The notes below the pieces were generated by a model. It saw only the letters and a list, made by a program, of their open reading frames with translations, ran no database searches and was not told the DNA's origin. Source: Thalassotalea sp. (GTDB taxonomy: Bacteria > Pseudomonadota > Gammaproteobacteria > Enterobacterales > Alteromonadaceae). From it: 32,178 bases of DNA. This document shows, piece after piece, positions 15,496-25,878 of the stretch (position 1 is the stretch's first letter; each line of letters starts with the position of its first letter). The position numbers and the translations under genes were made by a program. The stretch lies in the NCBI GenBank assembly GCA_029249355.1, contig JAQWHO010000092.1:1-32178 (forward strand), written 5' to 3'.

Positions 15496-16857
15496 ATGAA
15501 TAAAATGTCAGTTTTAATTAGTAGCGCTTTACTTTCAAGTAGCTTAGCTTTATCGAGTTTACCTGCTCATGCTAATCTGCCTTTTGCTGTAGATGGTCAA
15601 AAAGTACCAAGCTTGGCCCCGATGCTAGAAAAAGTGACTCCCGCAGTAGTGCTTATTTCGGTTCGTGGTACACATGAAGTTCAACAACGTAATGTGCCTG
15701 ACGCATTTAAGTTTTTCTTTGGTAACCCTCGACAACAAAACCAAGCCCGAGAAAAGCCTTTTCAAGGATTAGGATCAGGGGTGATAATTGATGCTGATAA
15801 AGGTTATATCGTTACCAATAATCACGTTATTAAAGAAGCCGATGAAATTCAAATAACGCTTAAAGATGGTCGCCAAATTGATGCGAAAAAAATTGGCGCC
15901 GACGAGAGTAGCGATATTGCTTTATTACAAGTTGATTCTAAAAACTTAAAGGAAGTTAATATTGCAGATTCTGACAAATTAAGAGTGGGTGATTTTGCAG
16001 TCGCCATTGGGAGTCCTTTTGGTTTAGGACAAACAGTAACTTCGGGTATTGTAAGCGCCTTGGGTCGAAGTGGGCTCAATGCCGATAACTTTGAAGATTT
16101 TATTCAAACAGATGCCGCTATTAACAGTGGTAATTCCGGTGGCGCTCTTATTAATTTACGTGGTGAATTAATTGGTATTAATACTGCGATAATTGGACCA
16201 AACGGCGGAAATGTTGGTATTGGCTTTGCTATTCCAAGCAACATGGTTAAAAACTTAGTTGATCAAATTATTGAATTTGGTGAAGTTCGTCGTGGTGTAT
16301 TAGGTGTTTCAGGTCGCAGCGTTACCGGTGAATTTGCTAAAGCAATGGAACTTGATGGCGCGCAAGGTGCTTTTGTCGAACAAGTTGTTGAAGACTCTGC
16401 AGCACAAGTAGCCGGTATCGAAGCAGGTGATGTGATCACTAAAGTCAATGGCAAACGTATTAAGTCATTTAGCGAATTACGAGGAAAAATTGGTTCAATT
16501 GGTGCTGGCAATGAAGTGAAGCTCAGTGTGATTAAAGCCAATGGTGACGAGAAAACTTACCCTGTTGTTCTGAAAAAAGCAGAAACAGCGAATGTTGAAC
16601 CCGCAAGTATTCATAGAATGCTTGAAGGTGCTGTGTTAGGTAATAATAACCAAAATAAAGGTGTATTAATTACTGCTGTTGAGGATGAATCGCCCGCAGC
16701 AATGATTGGTTTACGTAGTGGTGACATTATCGCGGGAGTTAATCTCAAACGTGTGAGTAATATCGCTGAACTTCGTGATTACTTAAAAGATAACAATGGT
16801 ATTTCTTTGATCAATATAGTACGCGGAAATTCTAATTTATATATTCGTATTAGATAA
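15496..16857 (+). CDS. degQ: Periplasmic serine endoprotease DegQ (Do/HtrA family)
   Basis: 453 residues from ATG 15496, which has GGAG 11 nt upstream; an earlier in-frame ATG (15445) would place a hydrophobic stretch before a normal signal peptide and is rejected. The signal peptide is residues 1-26 (AHA cleavage). The trypsin-like domain has the triad His110 (TNNHVI), Asp140 (SSDIALL) and Ser214 (SGNSGGAL). Two PDZ domains follow (~260-350 and ~365-453), the Do/DegQ layout. It degrades or refolds misfolded periplasmic proteins as an oligomeric cage. The gene is closed by its own terminator before degS. Confidence 0.95.
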   Translation: MNKMSVLISSALLSSSLALSSLPAHANLPFAVDGQKVPSLAPMLEKVTPAVVLISVRGTHEVQQRNVPDAFKFFFGNPRQQNQAREKPFQGLGSGVIIDADKGYIVTNNHVIKEADEIQITLKDGRQIDAKKIGADESSDIALLQVDSKNLKEVNIADSDKLRVGDFAVAIGSPFGLGQTVTSGIVSALGRSGLNADNFEDFIQTDAAINSGNSGGALINLRGELIGINTAIIGPNGGNVGIGFAIPSNMVKNLVDQIIEFGEVRRGVLGVSGRSVTGEFAKAMELDGAQGAFVEQVVEDSAAQVAGIEAGDVITKVNGKRIKSFSELRGKIGSIGAGNEVKLSVIKANGDEKTYPVVLKKAETANVEPASIHRMLEGAVLGNNNQNKGVLITAVEDESPAAMIGLRSGDIIAGVNLKRVSNIAELRDYLKDNNGISLINIVRGNSNLYIRIR

Positions 16858-16880
16858 CGCGAACTCACTATTTAGTAATT

Positions 16881-16908
16881 AAAACGGCTCGTTAATCGAG
16901 TCGTTTTT
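16881..16908 (+). terminator. Intrinsic terminator of degQ
   Basis: Stem AAAACGGCTCG (16881-16891) with CGAGTCGTTTT (16897-16907), one G-T wobble, a 5 nt loop and a terminal T5. It lies 23 nt after the degQ stop codon and separates degQ from degS. Confidence 0.9.
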
Positions 16909-17008
16909 CATTCCGTTTCAGTCATATATCAAAAAATTTAACATCTACTTTTTGGTTCTCAAAAATATATGTTAATCTGCGTTATATTTTTCCAATTACT
17001 ATTCAATT

Positions 17009-18073
17009 TTGAAAATACTAAACGCATTAAAATATATATTAAACTCAGCAAGTTATGGAGTCATTATTGCAGTAATGATGCTATTACTTATTCCTGAGTT
17101 ACGTGATGGAAATACAGGTTGGTGGAATATATTTCAAGCCAGTGACCAAAACCAACCACCTATCTCTTTTGCAAAAGCGGTACAAGCTTCAAGCCCAGCT
17201 GTAGTTAATATTTATTCAGAAGAAATTCAAACCAATCCCAACTATGCTCATTCTCAGCGGAAAACAACTCGCTTAGGTTCAGGGGTAATAATGGACAGTA
17301 ATGGTTATTTATTAACAAACTACCATGTGGTGCAAAATGCCAGTTTAATAAATGTGTTATTACAAAATGGTCAAGTCTTCCATGCTGAAGTTATTGGTTA
17401 CGATCTTTATACTGATCTCGCTGTATTAAAAGTTGACGCAATAAACTTACCGGTGATTCCTCAAAATAGTAATCAGCAATCTTTAGCCGGTGATGTAGTT
17501 TTAGCGATTGGTAACCCCTTAAATTTAGGGCAAACGATCACTCAAGGAATTATAAGTGCAACGGGTAGAAGTGGCTTAAGTAACACCAGTTATTTACAGT
17601 TTTTACAGATTGATGCGGCAATTAATCAAGGAAACTCGGGTGGCGCGTTAGTTAACTCAAATGGTGTTCTTGTAGGAATAAATTCACTGAAATTTAGTGA
17701 GTTAAACCCAAATCAAGACATTCAAGGTATCTCATTCGCCGTCCCTTATGAACTCGCCTATAAAGTCATGCAAAAAATTATTGAGCATGGCCGAGTAATT
17801 CGTGGTTGGTTGGGAATTGTTTCAAGAAACTATAATCAAAATGCAAAAGGTTTTACTATTGCGGCTGTAGAGCCTAACAGCCCAGCATTTATAGCGGGCT
17901 TACAAGTAGATGATATTGTTTATCAAATTTCAGACATCGCGATAGAAAGTACAACTCAGGCATTAGATATTGTTGCTGAAACTAACCCAGGTACAGAACT
18001 AAACTTTAAAATATACCGGGATCAAAAATCACTTGATATTAAAGTGACCATTTTAGAGAAACGACCCATTTAG
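17009..18073 (+). CDS. degS: Membrane-anchored serine protease DegS
   Basis: 354 residues, the DegS size, with one N-terminal TM anchor (~14-31) instead of a cleaved signal peptide, one trypsin-like domain and a single PDZ (~255-350). Triad: His106 (TNYHVV), Asp136 (YTDLAVL), Ser210 (QGNSGGAL). In E. coli the PDZ senses unfolded outer-membrane porins and the protease makes the first cut in RseA, releasing sigma-E. The start is taken as TTG 17009, because the next ATGs (in IAVMMLLL) would destroy the membrane anchor. No clear Shine-Dalgarno is seen, so poor initiation may keep its level low. It has its own transcription unit after the degQ terminator. Confidence 0.93.
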   Translation: MKILNALKYILNSASYGVIIAVMMLLLIPELRDGNTGWWNIFQASDQNQPPISFAKAVQASSPAVVNIYSEEIQTNPNYAHSQRKTTRLGSGVIMDSNGYLLTNYHVVQNASLINVLLQNGQVFHAEVIGYDLYTDLAVLKVDAINLPVIPQNSNQQSLAGDVVLAIGNPLNLGQTITQGIISATGRSGLSNTSYLQFLQIDAAINQGNSGGALVNSNGVLVGINSLKFSELNPNQDIQGISFAVPYELAYKVMQKIIEHGRVIRGWLGIVSRNYNQNAKGFTIAAVEPNSPAFIAGLQVDDIVYQISDIAIESTTQALDIVAETNPGTELNFKIYRDQKSLDIKVTILEKRPI

Positions 18074-18130
18074 CTTGAACCTAACTTTAATTAAATTTGA
18101 ATTAAAAACTCAGGTTTAGTTTTTTAAATA

Positions 18131-18162
18131 AAAAAATACCGTATTAAATTAATACGGTATTT
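18131..18162. terminator. Terminator between degS and murA (convergent)
   Basis: A perfect 13 bp stem, AAATACCGTATTA (18134-18146) with TAATACGGTATTT (18150-18162), and a 3 nt loop. On the minus strand it is followed by a T6 run (18136-18131), a good murA terminator. On the plus strand the tail is only TTTG, so it is weaker for degS. Confidence 0.85.
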
Positions 18163-18201
18163 GTATGACCAGTTTTAACCCTTACTACACTTTTAATACA
18201 C

Positions 18202-19488
<1,287 letters not shown>

Positions 19489-19491
19489 TTA

Positions 19492-19749
19492 TTAAAGGGG
19501 TAAGTTAAACATTTTTTCACGCTTCCAATCTGAAGTCGTAAATGTTTTGATTGTTACGGCATGTATTATGCCTTCATTAATCACTTGCGCAAGCGGAGCA
19601 TAAACCGTTTGTTGTTTTTTTACGCGACTTAGTTCACCCAAAAAATCGGCTACGGCAATAACAGTACATTGTGAACCATCATATTTAACATGTAGCTCAT
19701 CTAACGTTAACGCATCGTTGATCAACTTTTCAATTTCAGAAACTTCCAC
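19492..19749 (-). CDS. ibaG: BolA-family protein IbaG
   Basis: 85 residues, BolA-like alpha/beta fold. The IbaG hallmark SRVKKQQTVYAPL (41-53) and the invariant His of GIIHAVTIKT (60-69) are present. The position equivalent to the DGSH histidine of E. coli IbaG is Gln27, followed by Cys28. BolA proteins pair with monothiol glutaredoxins through a shared [2Fe-2S] cluster; IbaG is linked to acid and envelope stress. It sits between mlaB and murA, the conserved order. Confidence 0.93.
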   Translation of the reverse strand: MEVSEIEKLINDALTLDELHVKYDGSQCTVIAVADFLGELSRVKKQQTVYAPLAQVINEGIIHAVTIKTFTTSDWKREKMFNLPL

Positions 19750-19832
19750 TAGGTTCTCCCAACAAATAAATTATCAAGATTATAACCTCAAACCACCTTA
19801 AGTGATATGGCAGAGTGAGGGCTAGTGAAAAA

Positions 19833-20123
19833 TTATTTGATAGGAAGAAACGTATCTACAGCGCTTAGTTTAGCTAACTTGATCAATTCTTGAGGGATAT
19901 TAATAAAATGAATATCTTGATGTTGCTTTTTGGCTTGTTCTAGCACCAATAGCAACCAGGCTAATCCAGCAGTATCCACTCGGGATACTGCGGACAAATC
20001 TAACAAGGTAATTTCTTTTGAAATTAAATGAGCTGCTTTCTTTTCAAAAGTGCTATTAACTGTTTTACGTGTTAACTCACCGGTCAGTAATAATTGCTCA
20101 TGTTGTTTTTTTATTTCAATCAT
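19833..20123 (-). CDS. mlaB: Phospholipid transport system protein MlaB (STAS domain)
   Basis: 96 residues forming a single STAS domain: LLLTGELT (11-18), LDLSAVSRVDTAGLAWL (41-57) with the conserved Asp50-Thr51 pair, and a final helix KLAKLSAVDTFLP. In E. coli, MlaB binds the MlaF ATPase in the cytoplasm and is needed for MlaFEDB complex stability and activity. It is the last mla gene, 14 nt after mlaC. Confidence 0.9.
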   Translation of the reverse strand: MIEIKKQHEQLLLTGELTRKTVNSTFEKKAAHLISKEITLLDLSAVSRVDTAGLAWLLLVLEQAKKQHQDIHFINIPQELIKLAKLSAVDTFLPIK

Positions 20124-20137
20124 ACTTCAAAACAACC

Positions 20138-20842
20138 TTATTTATAGACGATGCTTTTTTGTGCTTTTTCTTTTAGCATTTCAGTAACATGCGACAAGCC
20201 TTTTTGACGAATTAAGCTACTTAATTCAGCTTGCTTACTGTCGAGTAAACTCACGCCCTCAGCAACCATGTCATAGGCTTTCCATTCTTGTGTTTTTTTA
20301 CTTTTTCGCACACGAAATGAGATATCAATAGGGGGTCTACCGGCTTCTATCACACTAGTATTTACCGCAACAACTTTCTCATCGCTAAAGTCTTTTGCTG
20401 GCGCAAAAGTAACTTCTTGGTTTTTATACAAGGTAAACACTTGTGCGTATGACGTGACTAAGTAATCACGAAAAACAGGCACAAATTCAGCACGTTCAGC
20501 TTTATTGGTTTTTGTAAAGTTACTACCAATTACTTTAAATGCTGCATATTGGTAATTTATATAAGGAATTAATTCTTCACGAACGATATCTTTAAGAATA
20601 TCAGGATTTTTCTGTATTGCACTTTGCTCATTCGCGAATCGTTTAAAGGTAATATCAGCAACCGTTTTGATCATTTTATAGGGATCTTTTTTATCGACAT
20701 CAATCGAACTACCACCAGCAGGTGATAATGCAACAATGCTCATGATATTGCCGCTATTTTCAGGTAATTGATGAGTTTGACCTTTTGCCATGACATTGGC
20801 ACTCAGGGTGAAACAAACCATTAAAGAAATAATTTTTTTCAT
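20138..20842 (-). CDS. mlaC: Periplasmic phospholipid-binding protein MlaC
   Basis: 234 residues from ATG 20842. The frame stays open to GTG 20869, but the signal peptide begins at the internal MKKIISL, so 20842 is preferred; AGGAAA lies ~12 nt upstream. The signal peptide is ~1-19 (VMA cleavage). Typical MlaC (Tol_Tol_Ttg2) features include the helical segment FANEQSAIQKNPDILKDIV, EFVPVFRDYLVTSYA and the closing helix with VTEMLKEKAQ. It ferries phospholipid between the outer-membrane MlaA complex and inner-membrane MlaFEDB. It is translationally close to mlaD. Confidence 0.93.
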   Translation of the reverse strand: MKKIISLMVCFTLSANVMAKGQTHQLPENSGNIMSIVALSPAGGSSIDVDKKDPYKMIKTVADITFKRFANEQSAIQKNPDILKDIVREELIPYINYQYAAFKVIGSNFTKTNKAERAEFVPVFRDYLVTSYAQVFTLYKNQEVTFAPAKDFSDEKVVAVNTSVIEAGRPPIDISFRVRKSKKTQEWKAYDMVAEGVSLLDSKQAELSSLIRQKGLSHVTEMLKEKAQKSIVYK

Positions 20843-20868
20843 AGAATATGTTTTTCCTATATTCATCA

Positions 20869-21339
20869 CTAATCGCCACTCCCTTGACTGAATAAAAACT
20901 GCCCTATTAATTCTTCTAACACTAATGCAGGCTTAGTATCTTCAATATAGTCGCCAGCAACTAAAGTTTCGACTGATTCGTCCATAAAACCAGGTAATAA
21001 ACCGATATATTGCTCACCTAATAACCCTGCTGTTAATATAGAAACTGAGGTTGCTTCTGAAAAATTATTATACTCAGCAAAAATATCTAGTGTGACCACA
21101 GGAGTGTAATCTTCAGCATCTAAACTAATATTGCTCACACGGCCAACAACGACACCACCTACTTTAATGGGTGAACGCACTTTCAATCCACCTATATTGT
21201 CAAACTTTGCATAAAGTTGATAAGTACTTCCATTTCCAGATATTCCGCTATCCGCAACTTTTAGCGTTAACATCAGTAAAGCTGCTATGCCTATTGCCGC
21301 AAAAACACCTACCATTAATTCAATTTTTTTCGACACCAT
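20869..21339 (-). CDS. mlaD: Outer membrane lipid asymmetry protein MlaD (MCE domain)
   Basis: 156 residues from ATG 21339 (MVSKKIELMVGVFAAIG); the frame also holds a GTG four codons earlier, but the ATG has GAG seven nt upstream and matches the family start. A single TM helix (~8-28) is followed by one MCE domain (KFDNIGGLKVRSPIKVGGV then LLGEQYIGLLPG). It forms the periplasmic hexameric lipid channel ring of the MlaFEDB ABC transporter. The stop codon TAG lies just before mlaC. Confidence 0.95.
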   Translation of the reverse strand: MVSKKIELMVGVFAAIGIAALLMLTLKVADSGISGNGSTYQLYAKFDNIGGLKVRSPIKVGGVVVGRVSNISLDAEDYTPVVTLDIFAEYNNFSEATSVSILTAGLLGEQYIGLLPGFMDESVETLVAGDYIEDTKPALVLEELIGQFLFSQGSGD

Positions 21340-21384
21340 GTCACTCACCACACTCTAAAATAAATACTACGCTTAATGTTTACA

Positions 21385-22161
21385 TTACTTGGCAAACATT
21401 AACGCCGTTAAAATAAAATCTAAACCTAAAACCAATAATGAAGATTGTACTACGGTTGCTGTTGTCGCCCGGCTAATACCTTCTGACGTTGGCTCACAAT
21501 CATAACCTTTATAAACTGCAATCCAGGTCACAACAAACGCAAATACAATACTTTTGATCACGCCATTTAAAATATCTTTTTCAAAAGAAACTTGAGCTTG
21601 CATCACTGACCAAAAGGTTCCGCTATCAACCCCTAACCAATCAACGCCAACTAGATGTGCGCCCAAAATACCTACCGCTGAAAATATCGCAGCCAATAAA
21701 GGTAAGGAAATAAATCCAGCCCAAAATCGAGGCGCTATAACGCGACGCAGAGGATCAACCGCCATCATTTCTAAACTAGATAATTGTTCTGTTGCTTTCA
21801 TTAATCCTATTTCTGCAGTTAGCGCAGAGCCTGCTCTTCCGGCGAATAGTAAAGCGGCAACAACAGGGCCTAATTCGCGCAGTAAAGATAAAGCGACCAT
21901 GGGGCCTAAACTTGCTTCTGCACCGTAACCGACAAGAATAGTATACCCTTGAAGCGCCAAAACCATGCCGATGAATAGCCCTGAAACCAAGACAATTATT
22001 AATGATAAAACACCCACTGAATAAAGTTGGTTCATCAATAATGGAAAGCCTTTTCTAAAGTTTGGTACGTGTAATAATGCTGAGCTCAACATTAAAATTG
22101 CACGCCCTAATGCCGCTATACGACCAATAACTTTTCGTCCAAGTAAACTAAAAATGTTCAT
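21385..22161 (-). CDS. mlaE: Lipid asymmetry ABC transporter permease MlaE
   Basis: 258 residues, MlaE permease family. An N-terminal interfacial helix is followed by five or six TM segments. The conserved [13 protein letters not shown] (61-73), [22 protein letters not shown] (central coupling region) and the ending [20 protein letters not shown] are diagnostic. It is the membrane core of the MlaFEDB phospholipid transporter. Its ATG overlaps the mlaF stop codon as ATGA, so the two are translationally coupled. Confidence 0.96.
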   Translation of the reverse strand: MNIFSLLGRKVIGRIAALGRAILMLSSALLHVPNFRKGFPLLMNQLYSVGVLSLIIVLVSGLFIGMVLALQGYTILVGYGAEASLGPMVALSLLRELGPVVAALLFAGRAGSALTAEIGLMKATEQLSSLEMMAVDPLRRVIAPRFWAGFISLPLLAAIFSAVGILGAHLVGVDWLGVDSGTFWSVMQAQVSFEKDILNGVIKSIVFAFVVTWIAVYKGYDCEPTSEGISRATTATVVQSSLLVLGLDFILTALMFAK

Positions 22162-22967
22162 GAAAAAATTTCCTTACCCAGCAAATCTTCTTGGTAAGGT
22201 TGTGCTTTATAATGAAACGGAACAGGCCCATCAGCTTCACCTTTAACAAATTGTTGCACTAAAGGAGAAGTTTGTTGAGCAATTTGCTCTGGCGTTCCGT
22301 GACCAATTATTTTCTGTTCAGCAATAATATAAATATAGTCGGCAATGCTCATCACTTCGGGGACATCATGTGAAACAACAACCGAAGTCAGTCCTAACGC
22401 GTCACTTAAAGAACGAATTAATCGAACAATAACCCCCATAGAAATAGGATCTTGTCCGGCAAAAGGCTCATCGTACAAAATAAGTTCAGGGTCTAAGGCT
22501 ATTGCTCGAGCTAGTGCAGCTCTTCGTGCCATCCCACCAGACAATTCGCTAGGCTTCAAAAACCTTGCTCCACGCAAGCCAACCGCTTCAAGTTTCATCA
22601 GCACCATTTTTTCAATAATAGCTTCAGAAAGTTGCGAGTGTTCGCGAATAGGAAATGCCACATTTTCATAAACGGACATATCGGTAAATAATGCCCCACT
22701 TTGAAATAGCATGCTCATACGTTTTCGTGATGAATAAAGTTCAGTTCTGGATAACGCTGGAATATCTTTGCCATCAAAGTAAATATGACCGGAATCAGGT
22801 TTTAGTTGACCACCAATAAGACGTAACAAAGTAGTTTTTCCAATACCACTTGGTCCCATAATTGCTGTGACTTTTCCTTTAGGGATCTGCAAACTAATAT
22901 CATCATAAATGATCCGTTCATCCCTTTTAAAAGTCATATTTTTAATATCTACTAAAATATCTGACAT
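22158..22967 (-). CDS. mlaF: Phospholipid ABC transporter ATP-binding protein MlaF
   Basis: 269 residues from ATG 22967 ([10 protein letters not shown]), chosen by alignment to the family. An upstream in-frame ATG at 22994 would add nine atypical residues. ABC motifs: Walker A GPSGIGKT (38-45), Q-loop FQSGALF (88-94), signature LSGGM (142-146), Walker B ILYDEP (163-168) and switch His200 in VVVSHDVPE. The C-terminal tail ([19 protein letters not shown]) is the MlaF extension that interacts with MlaB. It powers lipid movement by MlaE/MlaD. First gene of the mla operon. Confidence 0.96.
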   Translation of the reverse strand: MSDILVDIKNMTFKRDERIIYDDISLQIPKGKVTAIMGPSGIGKTTLLRLIGGQLKPDSGHIYFDGKDIPALSRTELYSSRKRMSMLFQSGALFTDMSVYENVAFPIREHSQLSEAIIEKMVLMKLEAVGLRGARFLKPSELSGGMARRAALARAIALDPELILYDEPFAGQDPISMGVIVRLIRSLSDALGLTSVVVSHDVPEVMSIADYIYIIAEQKIIGHGTPEQIAQQTSPLVQQFVKGEADGPVPFHYKAQPYQEDLLGKEIFS

Positions 22968-23329
22968 AATGTGTTTTTTAGTGCAATAATCCATATTATT
23001 TCTTAGTTGCGAATTCTACCTGAGTCAGGCAAATACTTCACCCGAAATAAACAAATTATTATGTTTATAATTAGTAAGAAAACGTATCAAAACGTAAGAA
23101 AGTGTAAGTTCGATGTGCTGTGTTTGAATCTTATAGCGCAATATTTATCGTTCTTTTATTTAATGAAAAAGAACGATGTTGTCGGTAGATAATTTCAATT
23201 AGTTCATATTTGATGAAAAAATAGCTAAAAATTCATATCTTCGTTGTTTTTTTTGCACTCATTACTGAATAATCCTTTTTTTTTCTCCACCAACCAGCGA
23301 CAATTAGCCTTGATGTTTTGGAGTCTTTA
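22968..23329. other. Divergent mlaF/yrbG intergenic region with stem-loop and short tandem repeats
   Basis: A 362 bp AT-rich region with no credible gene. It holds a perfect 11 bp inverted repeat, ATCGTTCTTTT (23147-23157) with 23167-23177, with a 9 nt loop and no T-run. It also holds three tandem ~10 bp units, AAAACGTATC, AAAACGTAAG and AAAGTGTAAG (23079-23108). Both divergent promoters must lie here, but I see no consensus -35/-10 pair that I would defend. The yrbG ribosome-binding site (GGAG, 23320-23323) is at its right end. Confidence 0.6.
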
Positions 23330-24313
23330 ATGCTTGTTCAAATTTTAATTTTGCTTATTTCGTTGGTCACTTTAGTTTGGAGTGCTGATAAGTTTGTTTT
23401 TGGTGCCTCATCGCTCGCGCGAAACTTTGGCATTTCCCCGATGATTATCGGTTTAACCATTGTAGCAATGGGCTCTTCTGCGCCTGAAATGATGATCGCG
23501 GGCACTGCATCGTTACAAGGGAATCCTAACACTGCAATAGGTAATGCTATTGGTTCCAATATTACTAATATCGCAGTAGTTTTAGGTATTACCGCCTTAC
23601 TTCATCCTTTATCTGTTTCGTCATCAACCATCAAGCGTGAAATACCACTAATTTTAGCAATCACGGCCTTAGCTTATTGGATGCTTGCTGATAATCATTT
23701 TAGCTTTAATGAAGGGTTAGTTTTAATTATTGGTTTCTTTGTCTATATATTCTCATTACTTTTAATCACGTTAAAACGTTCAAAAAACAATAAAGTGAAT
23801 GACGCAATGATCATCGAAGCTGAATTAGAAGTGCCTGATGCGATTAATACACCACTGTCACTTTTTTGGTTAGCTGTTGGGCTAATATTATTACCCCTAA
23901 GCGCCAGTTTTTTAGTAGACTCTTCTGTTTTTATAGCTAAAGCTTTTGGAATTAGTGATCTCGTTATTGGTTTAACTGTAATCGCCATTGGTACAAGTTT
24001 GCCTGAATTAGCCGCTAGTATTATGAGCATTATTAAAAAAGAAGATGATTTAGCCTTAGGCAATATCATCGGCTCTAACATCTTTAATATTCTTGCCGTT
24101 TTATCATTAGCAGGATTAATATCACCGGGTGATATAGATAAAGATGCTTCGGTTAGAGATGCGCCATTTATGTTAGGCGTTACTTTATTACTCTTTATTC
24201 TTTGTTTTAGTCGATTTTCAGGTAATTTTAGAATTACTCGTTTTAAAGGCGTTTTACTATTATTTACTTTTTTCGCTTATCAAATGTTACTCTTTAGCCA
24301 ATTAAAGAATTAA
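23330..24313 (+). CDS. yrbG: Calcium/sodium antiporter, YrbG family
   Basis: 327 residues from ATG 23330; GGAG six nt upstream fixes the start and excludes the in-frame TTG at 23318 that overlaps it. About ten TM helices in two inverted halves, each with a CaCA alpha-repeat: GSSAPEMMIAGTAS with GNAIGSNITNI, and GTSLPELAASIMS with GNIIGSNIFNI. These residues line the cation sites of Na+/Ca2+ exchangers. It exchanges cations across the inner membrane; the physiological substrate in this group is not firmly known. As in E. coli it heads the kdsD-kdsC-lptCAB genes, 9 nt before kdsD. Confidence 0.93.
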   Translation: MLVQILILLISLVTLVWSADKFVFGASSLARNFGISPMIIGLTIVAMGSSAPEMMIAGTASLQGNPNTAIGNAIGSNITNIAVVLGITALLHPLSVSSSTIKREIPLILAITALAYWMLADNHFSFNEGLVLIIGFFVYIFSLLLITLKRSKNNKVNDAMIIEAELEVPDAINTPLSLFWLAVGLILLPLSASFLVDSSVFIAKAFGISDLVIGLTVIAIGTSLPELAASIMSIIKKEDDLALGNIIGSNIFNILAVLSLAGLISPGDIDKDASVRDAPFMLGVTLLLFILCFSRFSGNFRITRFKGVLLLFTFFAYQMLLFSQLKN

Positions 24314-24322
24314 TTTAACTTA

Positions 24323-25300
24323 ATGAAAAGTTCTATGAAAAACTTTAAACAACTCGCAAAACAAGTAATTGATATTGAACAGCAAGCAATTGCTGAACTT
24401 GAACAATTTATTGACGATGGTTTTGAACTTGCTTGCCAGTTAATGTTTAACTGCCAAGGACGTGTCATTGTTATTGGCATGGGAAAATCCGGTCATATTG
24501 GTGGAAAAATTGCTGCCACATTTGCCAGTACCGGCACACCTGCTTTTTTTGTTCACCCTGGCGAAGCGAGTCATGGTGATTTGGGCATGATCACTTCTAC
24601 TGATGTGGTATTAACGATTTCAAATTCTGGTGAAACCGGTGAGGTTTTAGCAATAATCCCTGTGATTAAACGAATCGGTGCCAAACTTATCGCGATGACA
24701 AGCAATCCAAATTCTACGTTGGCCAAATTGAGTGATACTCATGTTTGCATCAAAGTATCGCAAGAAGCTTGTCCTTTAGGTTTAGCTCCGACATCAAGCA
24801 CTACTGCGACATTAGTAATGGGTGACGCATTAGCCGTAGCACTTTTAAACGCAAAAGATTTTACTGCAAATGATTTTGCCCTTTCTCATCCAGGTGGTAG
24901 TTTAGGAAAACGATTATTATTGCGCCTGCAAGATATTATGCACAGCGGTGAACGTATTCCATCAGTAAATGACAATGCAAAAATTAAAGATGCACTGGTT
25001 GAAATGTCCTTAAAAGGACTTGGGATGACAGCGATAGTTAAAGAAAACGGTGAATTAGTCGGTCTTTTTACCGATGGTGATTTACGTCGTATTCTTGATG
25101 AAAAAATAGATATTCACCACGATGATATATCAACTGTTATGACAAAAAATCCTCGCGTAGCTGATGGTGAAATGCTTGCTGCTCAAGCGTTAAAAATAAT
25201 GGAAGACAATAAAATCAATGGTTTAATTATCGTTGATAACGAAAATCGCCCCGTAGGTGCAATGAATATGCACGACTTGTTAAAATCAGGCGTTCTATAA
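24323..25300 (+). CDS. kdsD: D-arabinose 5-phosphate isomerase KdsD
   Basis: 325 residues: an N-terminal SIS sugar-isomerase domain (GMGKSGHIGGKIAATFASTG, about 52-71; ISNSGETGEVLA; LAPTSSTTATLVMGDALA) and two C-terminal CBS motifs (about 210-325, FTDGDLRRIL, AMNMHDLLKSGVL). It interconverts ribulose 5-phosphate and arabinose 5-phosphate, the entry into Kdo synthesis for LPS. The start could also be ATG 24335; neither has a strong ribosome-binding site. The stop TAA overlaps the kdsC ATG by one base (TAATG). Confidence 0.97.
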   Translation: MKSSMKNFKQLAKQVIDIEQQAIAELEQFIDDGFELACQLMFNCQGRVIVIGMGKSGHIGGKIAATFASTGTPAFFVHPGEASHGDLGMITSTDVVLTISNSGETGEVLAIIPVIKRIGAKLIAMTSNPNSTLAKLSDTHVCIKVSQEACPLGLAPTSSTTATLVMGDALAVALLNAKDFTANDFALSHPGGSLGKRLLLRLQDIMHSGERIPSVNDNAKIKDALVEMSLKGLGMTAIVKENGELVGLFTDGDLRRILDEKIDIHHDDISTVMTKNPRVADGEMLAAQALKIMEDNKINGLIIVDNENRPVGAMNMHDLLKSGVL

Positions 25301-25878
25301 TGAAAAAACAAAGCATATCTCCAGACTCCGTAACACAATCACTATATGGTGATATTTCCAATACTGTTTTTGAAAAAGCTAAACACATCAAACTTTTTGT
25401 CTGCGATATTGATGGTGTTTTTTCAGATGGTCGCATTTATTTAGGTAATGACGGTGAAGAACTAAAAGCCTTTCATACCAAAGATGGATATGGCATTAAA
25501 GCACTTGGAGCCAGTGGCGTTGATGTGGCTGTAATCACCGGTAGACAATCCAATATAGTGCAAACTCGAATGACAGCACTTAATGTCAAACACATTGTAC
25601 AAGGCGAAGAAGATAAACTGCCTGCTCTCAAAGCAATGATTAAAAAACAAGGTTTATCACCAGAGCAAGTTGCTTATATCGGCGATGACATGCCTGATTA
25701 TCAATGTATGAATTTTGTCGGTTTAAGTATTGCCGTTAATGACGCCCATCCAACCATTTTAGCCACCGCAGATTACATTGCGACAATTCGTGGCGGTTTT
25801 GGTGCAGTTAGGGAAACCTGCGATATTATCATGCAAAGTCAAAATAGCCTGCAATACGCTACTGGCGCAAGTGTATGA
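25300..25878 (+). CDS. kdsC: 3-deoxy-D-manno-octulosonate 8-phosphate phosphatase KdsC
   Basis: 192 residues of the HAD superfamily (C0 type, no cap). Nucleophile motif VCDIDGVFSDG (34-44) with Asp36 and Asp38, then ITGRQS and YIGDDMPD (126-133 region). It dephosphorylates Kdo-8-P to Kdo. It overlaps kdsD by one base at its start and lptC as ATGA at its end, so Kdo synthesis and LPS transport genes are translationally chained. Confidence 0.96.
   Translation: MKKQSISPDSVTQSLYGDISNTVFEKAKHIKLFVCDIDGVFSDGRIYLGNDGEELKAFHTKDGYGIKALGASGVDVAVITGRQSNIVQTRMTALNVKHIVQGEEDKLPALKAMIKKQGLSPEQVAYIGDDMPDYQCMNFVGLSIAVNDAHPTILATADYIATIRGGFGAVRETCDIIMQSQNSLQYATGASV

Noticed and set aside
23007-23192. Open frame of 61 codons on the plus strand in the mlaF/yrbG intergenic region
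   Set aside because: No ribosome-binding site, no recognisable protein pattern, and it overlaps the tandem repeats and stem-loop; likely chance.
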